The notes under the pieces were generated by a model. It did no database searches. It saw nothing but the letters and a program-made list of their open reading frames with translations, and was not told the origin of the DNA. The position numbers were made by a program, and so were the translations under genes. Positions 35,401-48,000 of a DNA stretch of 64,000 bases are shown one piece after another (positions within the stretch are counted from its first letter, which is position 1; each line of letters opens with the position of its first letter). The stretch comes from Musa acuminata AAA Group (taxonomy: Eukaryota; Streptophyta; Magnoliopsida; Zingiberales; Musaceae): contig NC_088347.1 of the NCBI RefSeq assembly GCF_036884655.1, positions 13,326,001 through 13,390,000 of the forward strand. Reading direction: 5' to 3'.

Positions 35401-35932
35401 TGGATAGAAACAAGATTATTCATGTTCTAAAAGATAACCTCATGGCTGCACAACCAAGAATGAAATAATAAGCTAATAAACACTAAAGTGAACGAGAATT
35501 TACTGTGGGTGATTGGGTTTTCCTTCGTCTTCAACCCTATAAGCAAACTTCCATAAAGGTCCGATCTTTCATGAAGATATCTCCATGGTTTTTTGGGCCT
35601 TATAAGGTATTAGAATGCATTGGACCAGTTGCCTACCGCTTGGATTTGCCTGCTAGCTCTAAAATACATCCAGTCTTTCATGTTTCATGCCTTAAGAAGA
35701 AATTGGGTGAAGATGCAATAGTGTAGCACCATTTGCCGGACACTTCTACTATTGGGGAAGTTCAAGCTCAACTACAAGCCATATTTGATCGACGAGTTGT
35801 AATGTACCGCAGACATCCTGTAACTAAAGTGCTGGTGCGATGGGCCAACTTATCAAAGGAAGATACCACTTGGGAGTCCTACAACATGCTAAAGGAGAAG
35901 TTTCTAGAATTTGATGCTGCTCAGTCTTGAGG
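32481..35932 (+). pseudogene. Ty3/gypsy pol (protease, RT, RNase H, integrase), decayed
   Basis: Protease segment 32481-32714 has ILIDMGSTNNFMD; the usual D-S/T-G is D-M-G here. RT 33017-33493 has [15 protein letters not shown] and [20 protein letters not shown]; its active-site FFDD appears at about 33670 in a VFFDDILIYS-like context. RNase H lies at about 34100-34400. The integrase zinc region is at about 34690-34830, its core (MDFIDGLPPSQGK, first catalytic D) from 34887, and the C-terminal part 35505-35930 ends with RRHPVTKVLVRWANLSKEDT, chromodomain-like. Numerous stops interrupt it throughout, many of them TAG where the gypsy copy at 44681 has CAG or TGG. Confidence 0.85.
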
Positions 35933-35959
35933 ACAAGGCTGAATTAAATGAGGTAGAAT

Positions 35960-36211
35960 TGTTAGGATCCTTTTATTATTTGTGCTTTTCTTTTATTTTC
36001 TATGTATTTATTAAGTCTATTTAGTTTAGCTAAAGTTAGAACTCTATAAGTAGGGATGTAACAGCTTCTTTTCGGTTATCTATGGAAAATACTATTCAGT
36101 CTTTTGACAAACCCTAGAAGGCCGATCACCTCGAAGCGATCAAGGAGGCCGATCCCCTCGAAGTGATCATCCCTTTCTCTTCCTTTTTTACGATAAGGCT
36201 TTAGGGTCTTA
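35960..36211 (+). repeat. Ty3/gypsy 3' LTR
   Basis: TGTTAGGATCC to GGGTCTT, pair of 30310-30568, with many differences and therefore old. Purine-rich AATGAGGTAGAAT lies just before it. Confidence 0.85.
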
Positions 36212-36289
36212 TAAGATAGATAAGTTCAATGGATTGAATTCCCCTGTATCATCCAGAGACTACGGTGTAGTGGCCTAGTACCTCTTTAG
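36212..36289 (+). repeat. Copia-2 LTR A, right part
   Basis: Continues LTR A after the gypsy insertion (GATAGATAAGTTCAATGG, as at 48950-48970) and stops where LTR B begins. Confidence 0.75.
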
Positions 36290-37902
36290 TGGTAGTCATA
36301 GGTGCCCAATAAGCCAATCACATGAGTGATGACATGTGTGACTTAGCACACAATCGTTTTGCTTATTATATTTTGGCATTTATCACTTTATATTGACTAT
36401 TGCATATATGCATATATATATTATTATGTCCTTGAATCTGTGCAATGGGAATCAGATCGTGATGAGATCACGATAATGAGATCGATTCACCTTTAAACAT
36501 AAATCCTAAATAATCTTGGTCATATGTTACTCGAGAGGGACATCGAGATAACCGGACAGACTAGTATGCTATATACCCATCCATATGATGGTTGCAACTG
36601 ATCTCATAGCTGCTCGTGTGGGCACACTAGGGATATAGTATAAGTGCTCATTAGAGAATGAGTTCACTAATTGTTTCACTTACGGAATGTTGGATAGTTG
36701 ATGATACCTTATTGTCAGACAACGATTCCATAGTTTCAGTGGTGTATCTGGTTCTTAGGCTTAAGATACAAAGAATGTCCTGTATGAGTGCTTCGTTCTT
36801 TCATACCAAACTTATGGGTTTGGATGTCCCAGATCTAGTACAGTTAGTCATCAAGAGTTACAGTCAATCTTATGAGGGCTATTGTGTGTCGATATATGAT
36901 CATCCACTCTCAGTGTCATAAGAGGAATATCCCATGTATTCTTGCTCAAACAAATCTATGGCCAGGGTCATTCGAATTGAGAGAGAAAGAGTTCTCCGGG
37001 AGAATCCAATTAGAGCAAGACTCGAGTAGAAATCGTATGGGTCTGACAGCACCATACCCGGTATACGGTCTTTGGGATATTAGATGGATGAGAGACTATA
37101 GGTACACGGTAACTAAAGACAGATAGATCCAATGGATTGGATTCCCTTGCATCGTTTGGGGACTGTGGCGTAGTGGCCTAGTACGTCCGTAGTCGATGAG
37201 CCGAGTGAATTATTATAGAGATAATAATACATTGAGCTCGAAGGAGTTCTAATAGGTATGACTCACGGCCAGCTCGATATTGGGCCTAGAGGGCCACACA
37301 CATATGGTAGGCATTATGATAAGTAGAGGTTCGGATATAAGATATCCGTCGGAACCCCTATCTTATTGGATATCCAATAAGCTTCTGAATTATTGGATCC
37401 CATGGACGAGATACAATAAAAGCCAATGAGAGATTATTGGATAGACATCCATTAATCTAAGAGGCTTATGTAGTTGGATGAAGATCGAATACTCAATAGG
37501 GGAGGATCCATTAGGGTTAAGTTGATAGCGGACTTCTATAAATAGGAGAGATTCAATGGTTTATAGGCTAGAGCCTTTGTTGCCTCTCCTATTCTCCTTC
37601 TCCTCCCCCTCTCCACCTCTGAGTAGGTTTGAAGTTTTGAGGAGCGTCGTCGTAGCCCTACTATGTAGATCACTGCTAGAGAAGATGGCGCTTGACCTTC
37701 TTCACCATCTCCTAGAGATCTGTAGGGATTCTGGGATTTACGATCTCCCTAGGTAACACAATATATTCTATATACAGTTTTATGTTTCAAGGATTTTTGC
37801 GCATCAATCTTTGCATGACGACGAAAATATATTTGGGAATTGGGAATTTTATTTTCTGTTCTTCCGCTGCGCAAGTGATGTTGCCCCCAAGATTTCCCAA
37901 CA
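36290..37902 (+). repeat. Copia-2 LTR B, complete
   Basis: TGGTAGTCATAGG to GATTTCCCAACA, 1,613 bp; TATA box CTATAAATAGG at 37536-37544. Same family as 48128-49622. It starts inside LTR A, so one copy of the family has inserted into another or they recombined. Confidence 0.85.
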
Positions 37903-39043
37903 ATGGTATCAGAGCCAAGTTGTTCGTGCAAAAGATTGGTTTTGAACTGCGTGTGTTATGTTTGTGCAATGCTTTTGATGTCAAAATTGTTGACCTAATA
38001 GGTGAGGAAGGGCAACAACTGTTGCTGCCCTTACTATGGTCGAAGATGGCAGCCTGCCATCTTCGTCCAGGCTGGCCGCTTGCAGTAGCAGCCGCAAGGG
38101 CGACGCCCGCAAGTAGGCCGCCTATACATAGCAATTGTAGCTATATACAATTGCAGCCATAGGCGGCCGACTGCCTGCAAGCATAGCCACATGCGGCGCG
38201 CAAGGGGCGGCGTCGACACCCACTATCATTGCCTACGGGCGAGCGGCCCGTAGGGGTGACGTTGCCCGTACGGGTGCCCACTTGTGTGTACGCCCAACTA
38301 CAATGGCGGCGTCGCCCGTAGGCAGGGGTAGCGCACCCGCCTCCTGCCGCACATGCCGCCGCCGGTAGGGTGGTGGCGGTGACAGCAATAGGGGAGAGGG
38401 AGAAGGGCATTAGGGTTTTAGGACAAATGATATTTTTGCCCCTCGAAATTTTAAAAATTTCATATTTTATCGTTTTCCTAAATTATGAAAATACCCCTCA
38501 AAATTCAAAAAATTCCTTAAATGTCATTAATTTCAGAAAAATATTAATTAATTAAAAATTTTAATTGATTATTATTTTTATTATTATCTAGTAGTCCTAT
38601 ATGATGATGATTTATACATATGATGTATGATGTGTGGACGTGTGATGTGTGTACTTGTGATTACTATTATTGGAACCAGCGAGCCTCCATTATATTTCTC
38701 ATTTATTATCGGGCCTACGTGCCAATGATTAAGTTGTAATCATACAAAAAGGATGAGATGGATGATCATAGGGCATGGAGATATATAGCTGCACACATAG
38801 ATCTTGATGTAAGTGATTAGGCCCATTAGCTTGGGACTGATCACATTAGGCTATGGTCAAATGATCATCTGGTGTGATTGCTTATAAACCTACGAGATAT
38901 GTATATATATATATTTGCATGTGATATAGATATATATTAAATATGTATATGTGTGACATGCCATATTATGAGATCAAATCATAAAAACTCCTCTCTTGAT
39001 AATATTAAGTCAGTAAACGTGAGGCAATTAGATTGACACACGT
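37903..39043 (+). other. Copia-2 leader B, first part, with primer site
   Basis: Primer site TGGTATCAGAGCC at 37904-37916. The leader follows the good copy: a GC-rich stretch at 38040-38400, the word TTAGGGTTTT..TTTTGCCCC, then AT-rich sequence with GCTGCACACATAGATCTTG. It is cut at 39043 (..GACACACGT) by the LARD-like element and resumes at 43514. No ORF; the gag expected further on is lost. Confidence 0.8.
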
Positions 39044-39488
39044 TGTCACGGACAAACTTCTAAATAGGATGTTTGATATAATACTTATGTATGTCCATGT
39101 CTTTTGGTATGTTCATACTTTGCATAGCATGTAGAGGGACAGCTGAAAGCTTAATAGTCTCATTTTAGTTGGGTTTGGTAGTCGTTTTAAGCTTATAAAT
39201 AAAGGTTGTGTAATGTGAACACTTGTGAGAGATTTTCGATCTGTAGTGGACCATTTTACCCTTTGTTGTGTAACTGTTCAGAGCTTGTAAAGTCTGTTTG
39301 TAATTTGCATTGTCTATGAAGTATTTTCGGAAATGTTTGCTTGTGAATCCCGAATGAGGCATTTTCTCTAACCCATTCTCTCTTTTGTGGGTCCTAAGGG
39401 ATATGTGAGGCTTCGGGAAAGCTGACCTTTGAGGACGGACACACAAGGGTGCCACACGATTTAGGCAAAACCAACTAAGTCCGTGATA
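39044..39488 (+). repeat. 5' LTR of LARD-like element
   Basis: TGTCACGGACAAAC to AAGTCCGTGATA, 445 bp. The ends form an extended inverted pair, TGTCACGGAC/GTCCGTGACA (one base changed here). TATA-like TTATAAATAAAG at 39190-39202. Confidence 0.9.
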
Positions 39489-42400
39489 GATGGTATCAGA
39501 GCAGGATAAGTACTCATAGAAACACTTAGCATGCAAATGTGGGGGACCTAGTGGGGCTGCGTTGAGGGCAGTCAGCACACGCGTGACCGTTTGGGGGAAA
39601 ACGGGCATGGTGATGTAGGGAAAAGGAGTCGCTCAACGGAGCGAGCATCTAAGATTGGCATCCAGAGGAATGGCTAACCCTTCGCGCAAGAGGCACCACG
39701 AGAATAGGCAAGCTTGGAAGAATACGAAGCGCACAAAGGTTGGGATAGCTGAGTCTGAGCTACGGCTCAACGTTGACAACCATACTTGATGGTGCTCAAG
39801 GCAAGCGAGGCGCTTGGTAAAGGATGAGACCATGCAAGGTGGAATGAGTTGCTCAGCGACCGTAAGAGTTGTGCAAAGCTCACAGAGGTGAGGGGAATTG
39901 CTAACTCAAAGAATTCGGTACTCATACATGGGCTTATATGCGGACGATGTAATGTTCGCGACAATCCCAAGGTGACCGAAACTCAGCGCCATGGAGCATT
40001 GAAACTTTCTCTTTAGCATGTGAAGGATACGTCCGTAGGAGATTGAAGTGTGCAATGAGTTTAGCTTGTTGCTAGGTCTTGAGTGGTGCAGCGGGGGCTC
40101 TATTGACGTAGAGTTACAATTTAGCAAGTGCATTTGCAGGAGGCAGACCAATGCATAGTTTGTTCAGCAAATCGGAGTAGTCCAAGGGGATGGTGGTCTC
40201 CGAAATGAAGAGAGATGTTGCTCCAATGGGATAGTTATCTAGGAGAGATAAGTCCCAGCTCTCCAGAGGGAGAATTATGTGGGACGGACCGCACATATTG
40301 AGGAGGAGTACTTCAACAAACAACAACTCCACGAAGCTTAATGGACCAAGCAAGTGACGAGGAGTCGTCGCATGATCTCGCTTGAGAGAATGCATTGGTG
40401 GATGCATTGCAAGATCAAGTGGGGGAGCGACCTAAAGCAACACAAATGAAGACACACTTGGAGTTGATATGGAGATCGGACTCAAGGGAGGGCTGACCCG
40501 TGGAATGGTGGGCGTAAGGGCCACCATCATCTCAATGCAAAAACGAGGAGCAGAGCAACTTGGGTGTAACTTGGCAAAGTACCCAAGCCGCATGAAGGGA
40601 GCCAGCATAGAAGATGGAACATGGAGCGGAGGCACAATGCTTTCCTTGGACAGAGGTTAAGGACATGAACTCTTGCAGAAGCAAGAGTAGGATCATGTTG
40701 TTCCATGGGTCCTTCATTCTGATGGAGCAGACTCATCTCGCATGGTTCCAAAGATGAAGGGAGCTTTTCGGCATATGCACCTTGTCTCGGAGAAGCATTT
40801 GATGGAGGAACTAAGGTGATTCAACTTACAAAGGCGAAGTTAGGTTCAGAAGGCCTTAGCACGGGGCAAGAGGACGCGGAGGCAGGTACTCTTGAAGAAT
40901 ATGCCATAGTGTTGCCATTCAAGTTGCCATGAAGGAAGCGATGCGTAGTGAAGATTGTGCTAGTAGGGGCAGAGGCCCACGATCCAGACAATGGTATACT
41001 AATTGCAGCAAAGTCAGGGGACTTGGGGAGCTACTAGGCGACGGAATGTCCTAGAGCGGTACTTCATCTAGGTGTGACCCAAGAGTGGGTGGATAAAGGT
41101 CGATTGCCAAAGGAGGGATCACAATTCAAGTTCATCCCACAAGGATCAGAATGCAATGGAGATATCACTAGGAGGTGACATGGTGCAACGGATCGTGGTG
41201 AAACAGTTCGTGGCAATGCGATACACATGAATGAGTCCCATGAGGGACTAGACCATACGGAGGTATGATCAGGAGCTACTGGAAGCTCCACTTTAGTGAA
41301 CAACATAACGGCAAGAAGGGCTATGGATTCAAGGAGTGAAGGCCATGGTACCATAGAGGCGGGTCTTCCGTGCGTACATCGAATTTTGCATCGGATGAAA
41401 GCCTTGGTCATCAGCATATGGGGGCTGTGTTCCACTAAGGGAAAAGTTTGAATGCAAGTACTAGTGAGTCCCAAGGGAGGGACTTGATCATGCAAAGGTA
41501 TGATCAAAGCAATTTGAGAGTTGGACTACTTCAGAGCCCATATTCTCTTAAGGGAGCCCGACAAGTCAAAGGACAAGGTCGAGTAAGTGAATGTTGCTAC
41601 CAAGGAAGCTAAGGAGAACAGAATTGGTGCAAACTCTACATCGTTATGGCAGAGGCTATCCATGGGAGTTGCAATCTGTCTTTCCATCGATCAAAGGGAG
41701 CTGCTTGGAGAACATAGAGGTGTTAAAGTAGAGGGTCAAAAGGGGCAAGGTAGCGACGATGAGTCCAGAGGGACTTAGCTACCCAAAATCAAGCATCAGT
41801 TAGAATGGAGGTGGACTTGGAGGAGTGCCATAGAGACATATCTACTGATCATGAAGAAAAGGGATGTAGATGCGAGGTAATGGATAGTAGGGCCATGGGC
41901 ATGGTAGCACCATAGTACCGCAGAGGTAAGACTTCCGTGAAAGTCATTGATCCCTTACTCTCATGGAGGGAGAGCGCTTAGTCATGAAAGGGACCAAGGA
42001 GGTGGAGCATAAAAAGGCAAACTCCAAGTACCGAGACAAGGCTGAAGGGAAGAGGCCAAGGAACTTCGTAAGACCGGTGTCAATGAACTTCTCATCAAGA
42101 TAGTCGAAAGTGAAGGACTTCGGGTCATGCAAGAGTGCACGACCAAGGAACAAAGTTGGCGATATATGGTATTGTACCTTTGCTACTCAGTAGAGTAGGC
42201 GGCAGGGTTGATGGAGAAGACGGTACAATCCCAAAGGCGACCAAATCTATTAGATAATTACTCTAAGTTGGGGTGAAAACTTCCTGCATTCCAGAAGTTC
42301 AATGCAAGGAGTGTAAACACTTCAAGTGCTTCGGAAGTGTGAGTAAAGAGCAGGCGAAGTCTAGTAAACAGCTCGATGCATAGAGTACAATCTCGAGGAG

Positions 42401-43069
42401 GCGGGCGAAGTCAAGTAACCTTTGCCTTCTCAACCCTTAAGAGAATGGGCGAAACTAAGTACCCTAATTCTCTTATCTATCCAGCAGAGGAGCTCTACAC
42501 AGGTTCAAAGACCCTTCGAAGATATTAGAAGACAACAGTTGTCAAATCCTCACCATTAGTGATCAGTGCTATTGAGAGTAGAGTATCCGCCTCATTTCCC
42601 AATAGAATGCCAATCGAAAGCAGAAGTGATGTGAATTAACTTGGAAGTGACAACTAAGTGAAAGAAGAGTTAATGAGTAAATTTTGTGGAGGAAGGACAA
42701 AAAACTTTGAAAGTTTACGAGGCGATGCTCGTTAAAGCTCCAACAAGCATCCACCCAGTTCAAGCAGCATAAGGCATTTGAGAGACTAGCGCATAGTAAG
42801 GATAGTCTTTTCCTTTATCTAGAGGATCCGCAGAAATCAACATGGATCAACACAACTCAGCCAACCCCACACCAGAGTCAGAGTCATTGGTGAGTTGAAG
42901 AAACATGGCGGATCAAAGGTTCGACTACTCAAAAACAGCAACGAAGAGCAATTGGGAGCCAGGAGGCGCATTGCATTTGGAGTAGAAGATTGAAGACTCA
43001 ACAAAGGCAAGGAGTTGTAGTGTCGACAAAGGCTTCGACGAGGACGTCGAAGGAATAAGTAGGGGAGAA
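39489..43069 (+). other. Non-coding interior of LARD-like element
   Basis: Primer site TGGTATCAGAGC at 39491-39502, then 3.5 kb of moderately purine-rich sequence (AAGG, GGAG, GAAG words). ORFs do not exceed about 150 aa on either strand and have no motif I recognise. Short phrases recur, such as AAGGTATGATCA (41266, 41493) and GCGAAGTC/AAGTAACC (42355-42420). A purine tract AGTAGGGGAGAA (43057-43069) precedes the 3' LTR. Confidence 0.75.
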
Positions 43070-43513
43070 TGTCATGGATAAACTTCTAAACAGGATGTTT
43101 GATATAATGCTTATGTATGTTCGTGTCTTTTGGTATGTTCATACTTTACCTAGCATGTAAAGGGACAGCCGAAGGCTTAATAGTCTCATTTTAGTTGGGT
43201 TTGGTGGTCGTTTTAGGCTTGTAAATAAAGATTGTGTCATGTGGACACTTGTGAGAGATTTTCGGTCTATAGTCGATCATTTACCCTTTGTTGTGCAACT
43301 GTTTAGAGCTTGTAAAGTTTGTTTGTAATTTGCATTGTCTATGAAAAGTTTTCGGAAATGTTTGCTTGTGGATCCCGAATGAGACATTTTCTCTAACTCG
43401 TTCTCTCTTTTATGGGTCCTAAGGGACATGGGAGGCTTCGGGAAGGCTGACCTTTGCGGACGGACACGCAAGGGTGCCGCACGACTTAGGCAAAGCCAGC
43501 TAAGTCCGTGACA
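43070..43513 (+). repeat. 3' LTR of LARD-like element
   Basis: TGTCATGGATAAAC to GTCCGTGACA, 444 bp; about one difference in every 20-25 bases from the 5' LTR by eye. Confidence 0.9.
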
Positions 43514-43620
43514 ATGTGTCCTTCCATTGTTATAAGTAGGGACCGATTCTCGGTATAGATTGAGTTGGTCGAGTCCCTTGAGGCTCACCTACATCACGAT
43601 TCGTTATCTTGCCTACGACA
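43514..43620 (+). other. Copia-2 leader B, second part
   Basis: Continues from 39043: TCCTTCCATTGTTATAAGTAGG, then one hairpin core TTGGTCGAGTCCCTTGAGG (about 43565-43583) with partly complementary arms, matching hairpin 1 of the good copy. Cut at 43620 after TACGACA by LTR C. Confidence 0.75.
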
Positions 43621-44605
43621 TGCTAGTCATAGGTGCCCAACAAGCCAATCACGTGAGTGATGGCACGTGTGACTTAATATAGAATTTTTTTGCTTATTAT
43701 ATTATGGCATATATCAGTTTATAACTATTGCATAAATGCATACATATATTGTGATGTCCTTGGATTTGTGCAATGGGAATCGGATCGTGATGAGATCACG
43801 ATAGTGAGATCGATTCACCTTTAAACACATATCCTAAATAATCCCGGTCATAGGTTACTCGAGAGGGATATCGTGATAACCAGACAGACTGGTGTGCTAT
43901 ATACCCGTCCATATGATGGATGCAGCTAGTCTCATAGCTGCTTGTGTAGGGACACTAGGGATACAGTACAGGTGCTCATTGGAGAATGAGTTCACTGATT
44001 GATCCACTTACGGAAAGCTGGATGGTTAATGATGCCTTATTGTCAAACAGCGATTCCGTAGTCCTAGTGGTGTATCTGGTCCTTAGACTTGAGACACCAA
44101 GGATGTCCTGTATGAGTGCTCCACTCTTTGATACCAGACTTATAGGTTTGGTTGTCTCAGATCTAGTACAGCTGGTTATTGGGAGTGGTAGTCGACCTTA
44201 CGAGGGCTATTGAGTGTCGATAGAGGATCATCCACTCTCGGCGTCATGAGAGAAATATCCCTTGTGTTCTTGCTCAGACAAATCCCTAGCCAGGGTCATT
44301 CGGGTTGAGAGAGAAAGAGTTCTCTGAGAGACTCGAGAAGAAACTCGAGAAGAAACCGTATAGGTCTGACAACACCATGCTCGATATACGGTCTCTAGGA
44401 TATTAGATGGATGAGAGACTATAGGTACACGATAACTGAGGACAGACAAGCCCAATGGATTGGATTCCCCTGTATCGTCTGGGGACTACGGCGTAGTGGC
44501 CTAGTACATCCGTAGTCGATGAGTCGAGTGAATTATTACAGAGATAATAATTCACTGAGTTAGAAGGAGTTCTGACAGGTATGACTCATGGCCAGCTCGA
44601 TATTG
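43621..44605 (+). repeat. Copia-2 LTR C, truncated
   Basis: TGCTAGTCATAGGTGCCC start, closely matching 48128 to about 49110, then cut at GCTCGATATTG by a SIRE-type LTR start at 44606. Confidence 0.85.
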
Positions 44606-44680
44606 TGTTGAATCTCGGATTTTGATGATGAAACTAATTTATTGTGTTTAGATGTTTAACTGTATTTTGAGTGATGCAGG
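44606..44680 (+). repeat. SIRE/gag-only-type LTR start, 75-bp piece
   Basis: TGTTGAATCTCGGATTTTGA through GTGATGCAGG, equal to the first 75 bases of the LTR at 21051. Gypsy begins at the next base. Confidence 0.85.
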
Positions 44681-45065
44681 TGTTAGAACCCTTACAGATT
44701 CTAAACTTGGGGTTGATCTCTTTAGGGGATCGGCCTCCTAAGAACTCTATAGGGGTTCCTCCCTCCAAGTTGCTGCTCAAAGGCTGCAGAAAAGATTCAT
44801 CTATTGCTTAACAAAAGAGAAGGAATACATGGCTATTTATAGGGCTTCTAAACCCTAACTTCGAATAGGACTCCTACTTAAGACTCTTACTTCTAACCAA
44901 CTCCTAATATGACTCCTACTCAAGACTCATATTCCCTTACAACTCCTAATTCTTCTCTAAGAAAAAACCTCCTAACAGAATGTCCCTCTCAATTAGGACT
45001 CTCGTAGCTAGAGCCCTAACAGAATATCCCTCTCAATTAGGACTCTCCTAGCTAGAGTCCTAACA
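44681..45065 (-). repeat. Ty3/gypsy 3' LTR, 385 bp
   Basis: Plus strand TGTTAGAACCC to GAGTCCTAACA. It contains a short tandem duplication of CTCTCAATTAGGACTCTC..AGCTAGAG (44990-45062). Its pair type is seen at 12651-13021. Confidence 0.85.
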
Positions 45066-45094
45066 GACCCGCCCTCTTCAAATCAACCTTGTCC

Positions 45095-48000
45095 TCAAGG
45101 TTGAGATTCCACGAACTCAGGGAACCGGGTCTTCAGCTCCTCATATGGTTCCCATGTGGCGTCTTCAAGTGGTAGATTATTCCAATGCACTAGTACTTCA
45201 GTAGAGGGATGTCGGCGATGCATCACGATCCTGCGATCGAGGTTAGCCTGTGGTTGGGCTTGAATCACTCCATCCTCAGTTGTGTTGGGTAGTTGGATCT
45301 GGGATGACTCGTGTTCTCCCAACTTGGGCTTTAGGCATGATACGTGGAAGACAGGGTGAATTTTGGCATCCTCAAGTAATTTAAGTCTGTATGCCACGAC
45401 TCCAATACGCTCTATGATCTGATAGGGCCCATAAAAACGTGGGGATAGCTTCATGGAGGCTCGAGTGTTGATAGAGAGTTGCTTGTATGGTTGTAGACGA
45501 AGATAAACCCAATCTCCCATTGAAAATTCTCTTTCACTTCGTCGTGTGTCGGCTTGCTGCTTCATTCTGGCTTGAGCGGTAGAGAGATTATCTTTTAATA
45601 GTTGTAAGAGTTTGTCCCTATCAATCAATTCTTGGTCAACCTGATCTACCTTGGCCAAGCCAATTACATACTTTGTAATCACAGGTGCTGGTCGACCATA
45701 CAATGCTTCATAAGGGGCACATTTTGTAGATGAATGATATGTAGTATTATACCACCATTCAGCCCAGGGAAGCCATTTCGCCCACTCTTTTGGTCGGTCG
45801 TTAGCGAAACACCGGAGGTACGTCTCTAAGCACCTATTTACCACCTCTGTTTGGCCGTCAGTTTGTGGATGATACGCTGTGCTCATCTTGAGTTTGGTGC
45901 CTTGTAACTGAAATAACTCAGTCCAAAATTTACTAGTGAAGATCCTGTCACGATCACTTACGATGGACCTTGGCATCCCATGCAGTTTAACAATATTTTC
46001 TATGAAAATCTGGGCAATACTAGCAGCAGTTTAGGGATTTCTCACAGCACAAAAATGAGCATATTTCGTAAGTCGATCAACCACCACGAGAATCGTGCTT
46101 TTACCTTTGGAAGATGGCAGCCCTTCAATAAAGTCCATGGAGATGTCAGTCCACACTGAGTCTAGTATGGGTAGTGGTTGTAGCTTCCCTGGATTTGCCA
46201 TAGTTTCTCCCTTGTGCTGTTGACATACACCACATTGTGCCACATATTCAGTAATAATTTTTTTCATCCCTCTCCAATAAAAATTTTGCTTCACTCTTTT
46301 GTAGGTTCTTAGGAATCCAGAGTGCCTTGCTGATGGTATAGAGTGCATTTCATGCAAGATGATTGCAATGCAAGGGGAGTCAGGTATAAGCACAATGCGA
46401 CCTTTGTAGCGTAAATCCCTCGAATCCCAAGTGTAGTGGGCTATTGCACTTGGATCCTCTTCCAATTTTTTTATGAACTTGCTGATCTCTGGATCCTTCT
46501 TACATTCTTCCCTAATGTCCTCGAGGAGACCGGTGGTAGGAAGGGAGATGGCTGAAACCTTAGCTTGTTCAGGTAGCCGTGAGAGTGTATTTGCAACAAC
46601 GTTTTCTTTCCCCTTTTTGTAAATAATTTCATAATCAAATCTAAGAAGTTTGGTTACCCATTTTTGCTGCTCAGGGGATGATATATTTTGCTCCAAAAAG
46701 TACTTGAGGCTTTTATGGTCAGTTTTAATTTGAAATCGTCGGCCGATCAAGTAGGGTCTCCATCTTGTTACTACGTGTACAATGGCAAGCATCTCCTTAT
46801 CATATACTGACATATTTTGATGGGAGGGAGATAATGCCTTGCTAGTATATGCGAGTGGTCGACCATTTTGCATGAGAACGGCTCCAATTCCGACTCCAGA
46901 TGCGTCGGCCTCAATGATGAAGGGTCTATTGAAATCTGGTAGCGCAAGCACCGGCGTCGTTGTCATGGCTGCTTTAAGTTTGTCAAAGGCAGCAAAGGCT
47001 TTGTCCGACCATTGGAAAGCATCTTTTTTCAGTAAAGAAGTGAGTGGTGCACTGATATTCCCATAGTCTTTAACAAATTTTCGGTAGTAGCCCGTTAGTC
47101 CAAGGAACCCCCGTAGTAATTTCACGTTTGTAGGTTTCGGCCAGCCTTGCATTGCCTCAATTTTTGTTGGGTCTACCGCCACTCCTTCTGATATTATATG
47201 CCCAAGGTACTATACTTTTTGCTGAAGAAAGCTGCACTTTGGTTGCTTAACAAAAAGAGTATTCTCTCGAAGGATCGTCAAAACAATCCGTAAATGCTAG
47301 AAGTGAGTCTTAAGAGAAGGGCTATAAACGAGAATATCATCGAAAAATACCAGCACAAATTTACGAAGAAAGCTCCGAAATATATCATTCATGAGACTTT
47401 GAAAGGTTGAAGGAGCGTTAGTGAGTCCAAAAGGCATTACCAAGAATTCATAATGGCCATCATGTGTGCGAAATGCAGTTTTTGGAATGTCATCGTCACA
47501 TACCCGAATTTGGTGGTAACCGGATCGGAGGTCCAACTTCGTGGAGACTCGAGCTCCTTTCAATTCATCAAGAAGTTCATCCACCACTGGTATTGGGTAT
47601 TTGTCTTTGATGGTGATGCTATTTAAAGCTCGGTAGTCGATGCACATCTGCCAAGTTCCGTCCTTTTTGCGTACAAGTAGCACCGGTGAGGAATAGGGGC
47701 TGCAACTTGGTCGAATCACCCCTGTTTCAAGCATCTCCTTTATGATCTTTTCAATTTCATCTTTCTGGAGGTGAGGATATCGGTATGGTCTAGTGTTCGC
47801 TGGTGGCTTGCCCGGAAGGATTGGAATTCGATGGTCATGTTGCCGAGAAGGAGGAAGACCGCGTGGTTCAGCAAATATGTCGGCAAATTCAGTAAGCAAT
47901 TGGGCAAGATTTTGATCTTCAAATTCTATTTTCTTCCCCTTTGGTTGCTGCTAGAGGTGCATCAAAAAGGCACCATTTACCTTATGTAAAACTTTCTCCA

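Larger units (their letters stand above)
30310..36211 (+). mobile_element. Ty3/gypsy element, full length but decayed
   Basis: 5.9 kb: 5' LTR 30310-30568, primer site 30575-30586, GC-rich leader, gag from 31538, then protease, RT, RNase H and integrase to 35932, 3' LTR 35960-36211. Inserted in Copia-2 LTR A; the flanks join as ..GGATAA/ATAAGATAG.., giving a 4-bp overlap ATAA as probable target duplication. Short LTRs and a chromodomain-like C-terminus suggest a Reina-like chromovirus (inference). Confidence 0.85.
39044..43513 (+). mobile_element. LARD-like LTR element without coding capacity
   Basis: 4,470 bp: LTRs 39044-39488 and 43070-43513, primer site 39491-39502, purine tract before the 3' LTR. 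The flanks read ..CACACGT and ATGTGTCC.., compatible with a 4-bp duplication ACGT/ATGT with one change. The 3.6-kb interior has no recognisable protein. It is inserted in the Copia-2 leader, whose sequence continues directly at 43514. It would need enzymes from another element. Confidence 0.85.

Noticed and set aside
38410..38425. Telomere-like TTAGGGTTTT (also about 50160)
   Set aside because: A single unit at the same leader position in two copies, not a telomeric array.
39165..42153. ORFs up to 147 aa in the LARD-like element as possible genes
   Set aside because: None shows a domain. The 39165-39608 ORF starts in the LTR, and its LTR part recurs at 43277-43588 only because the LTR is repeated.
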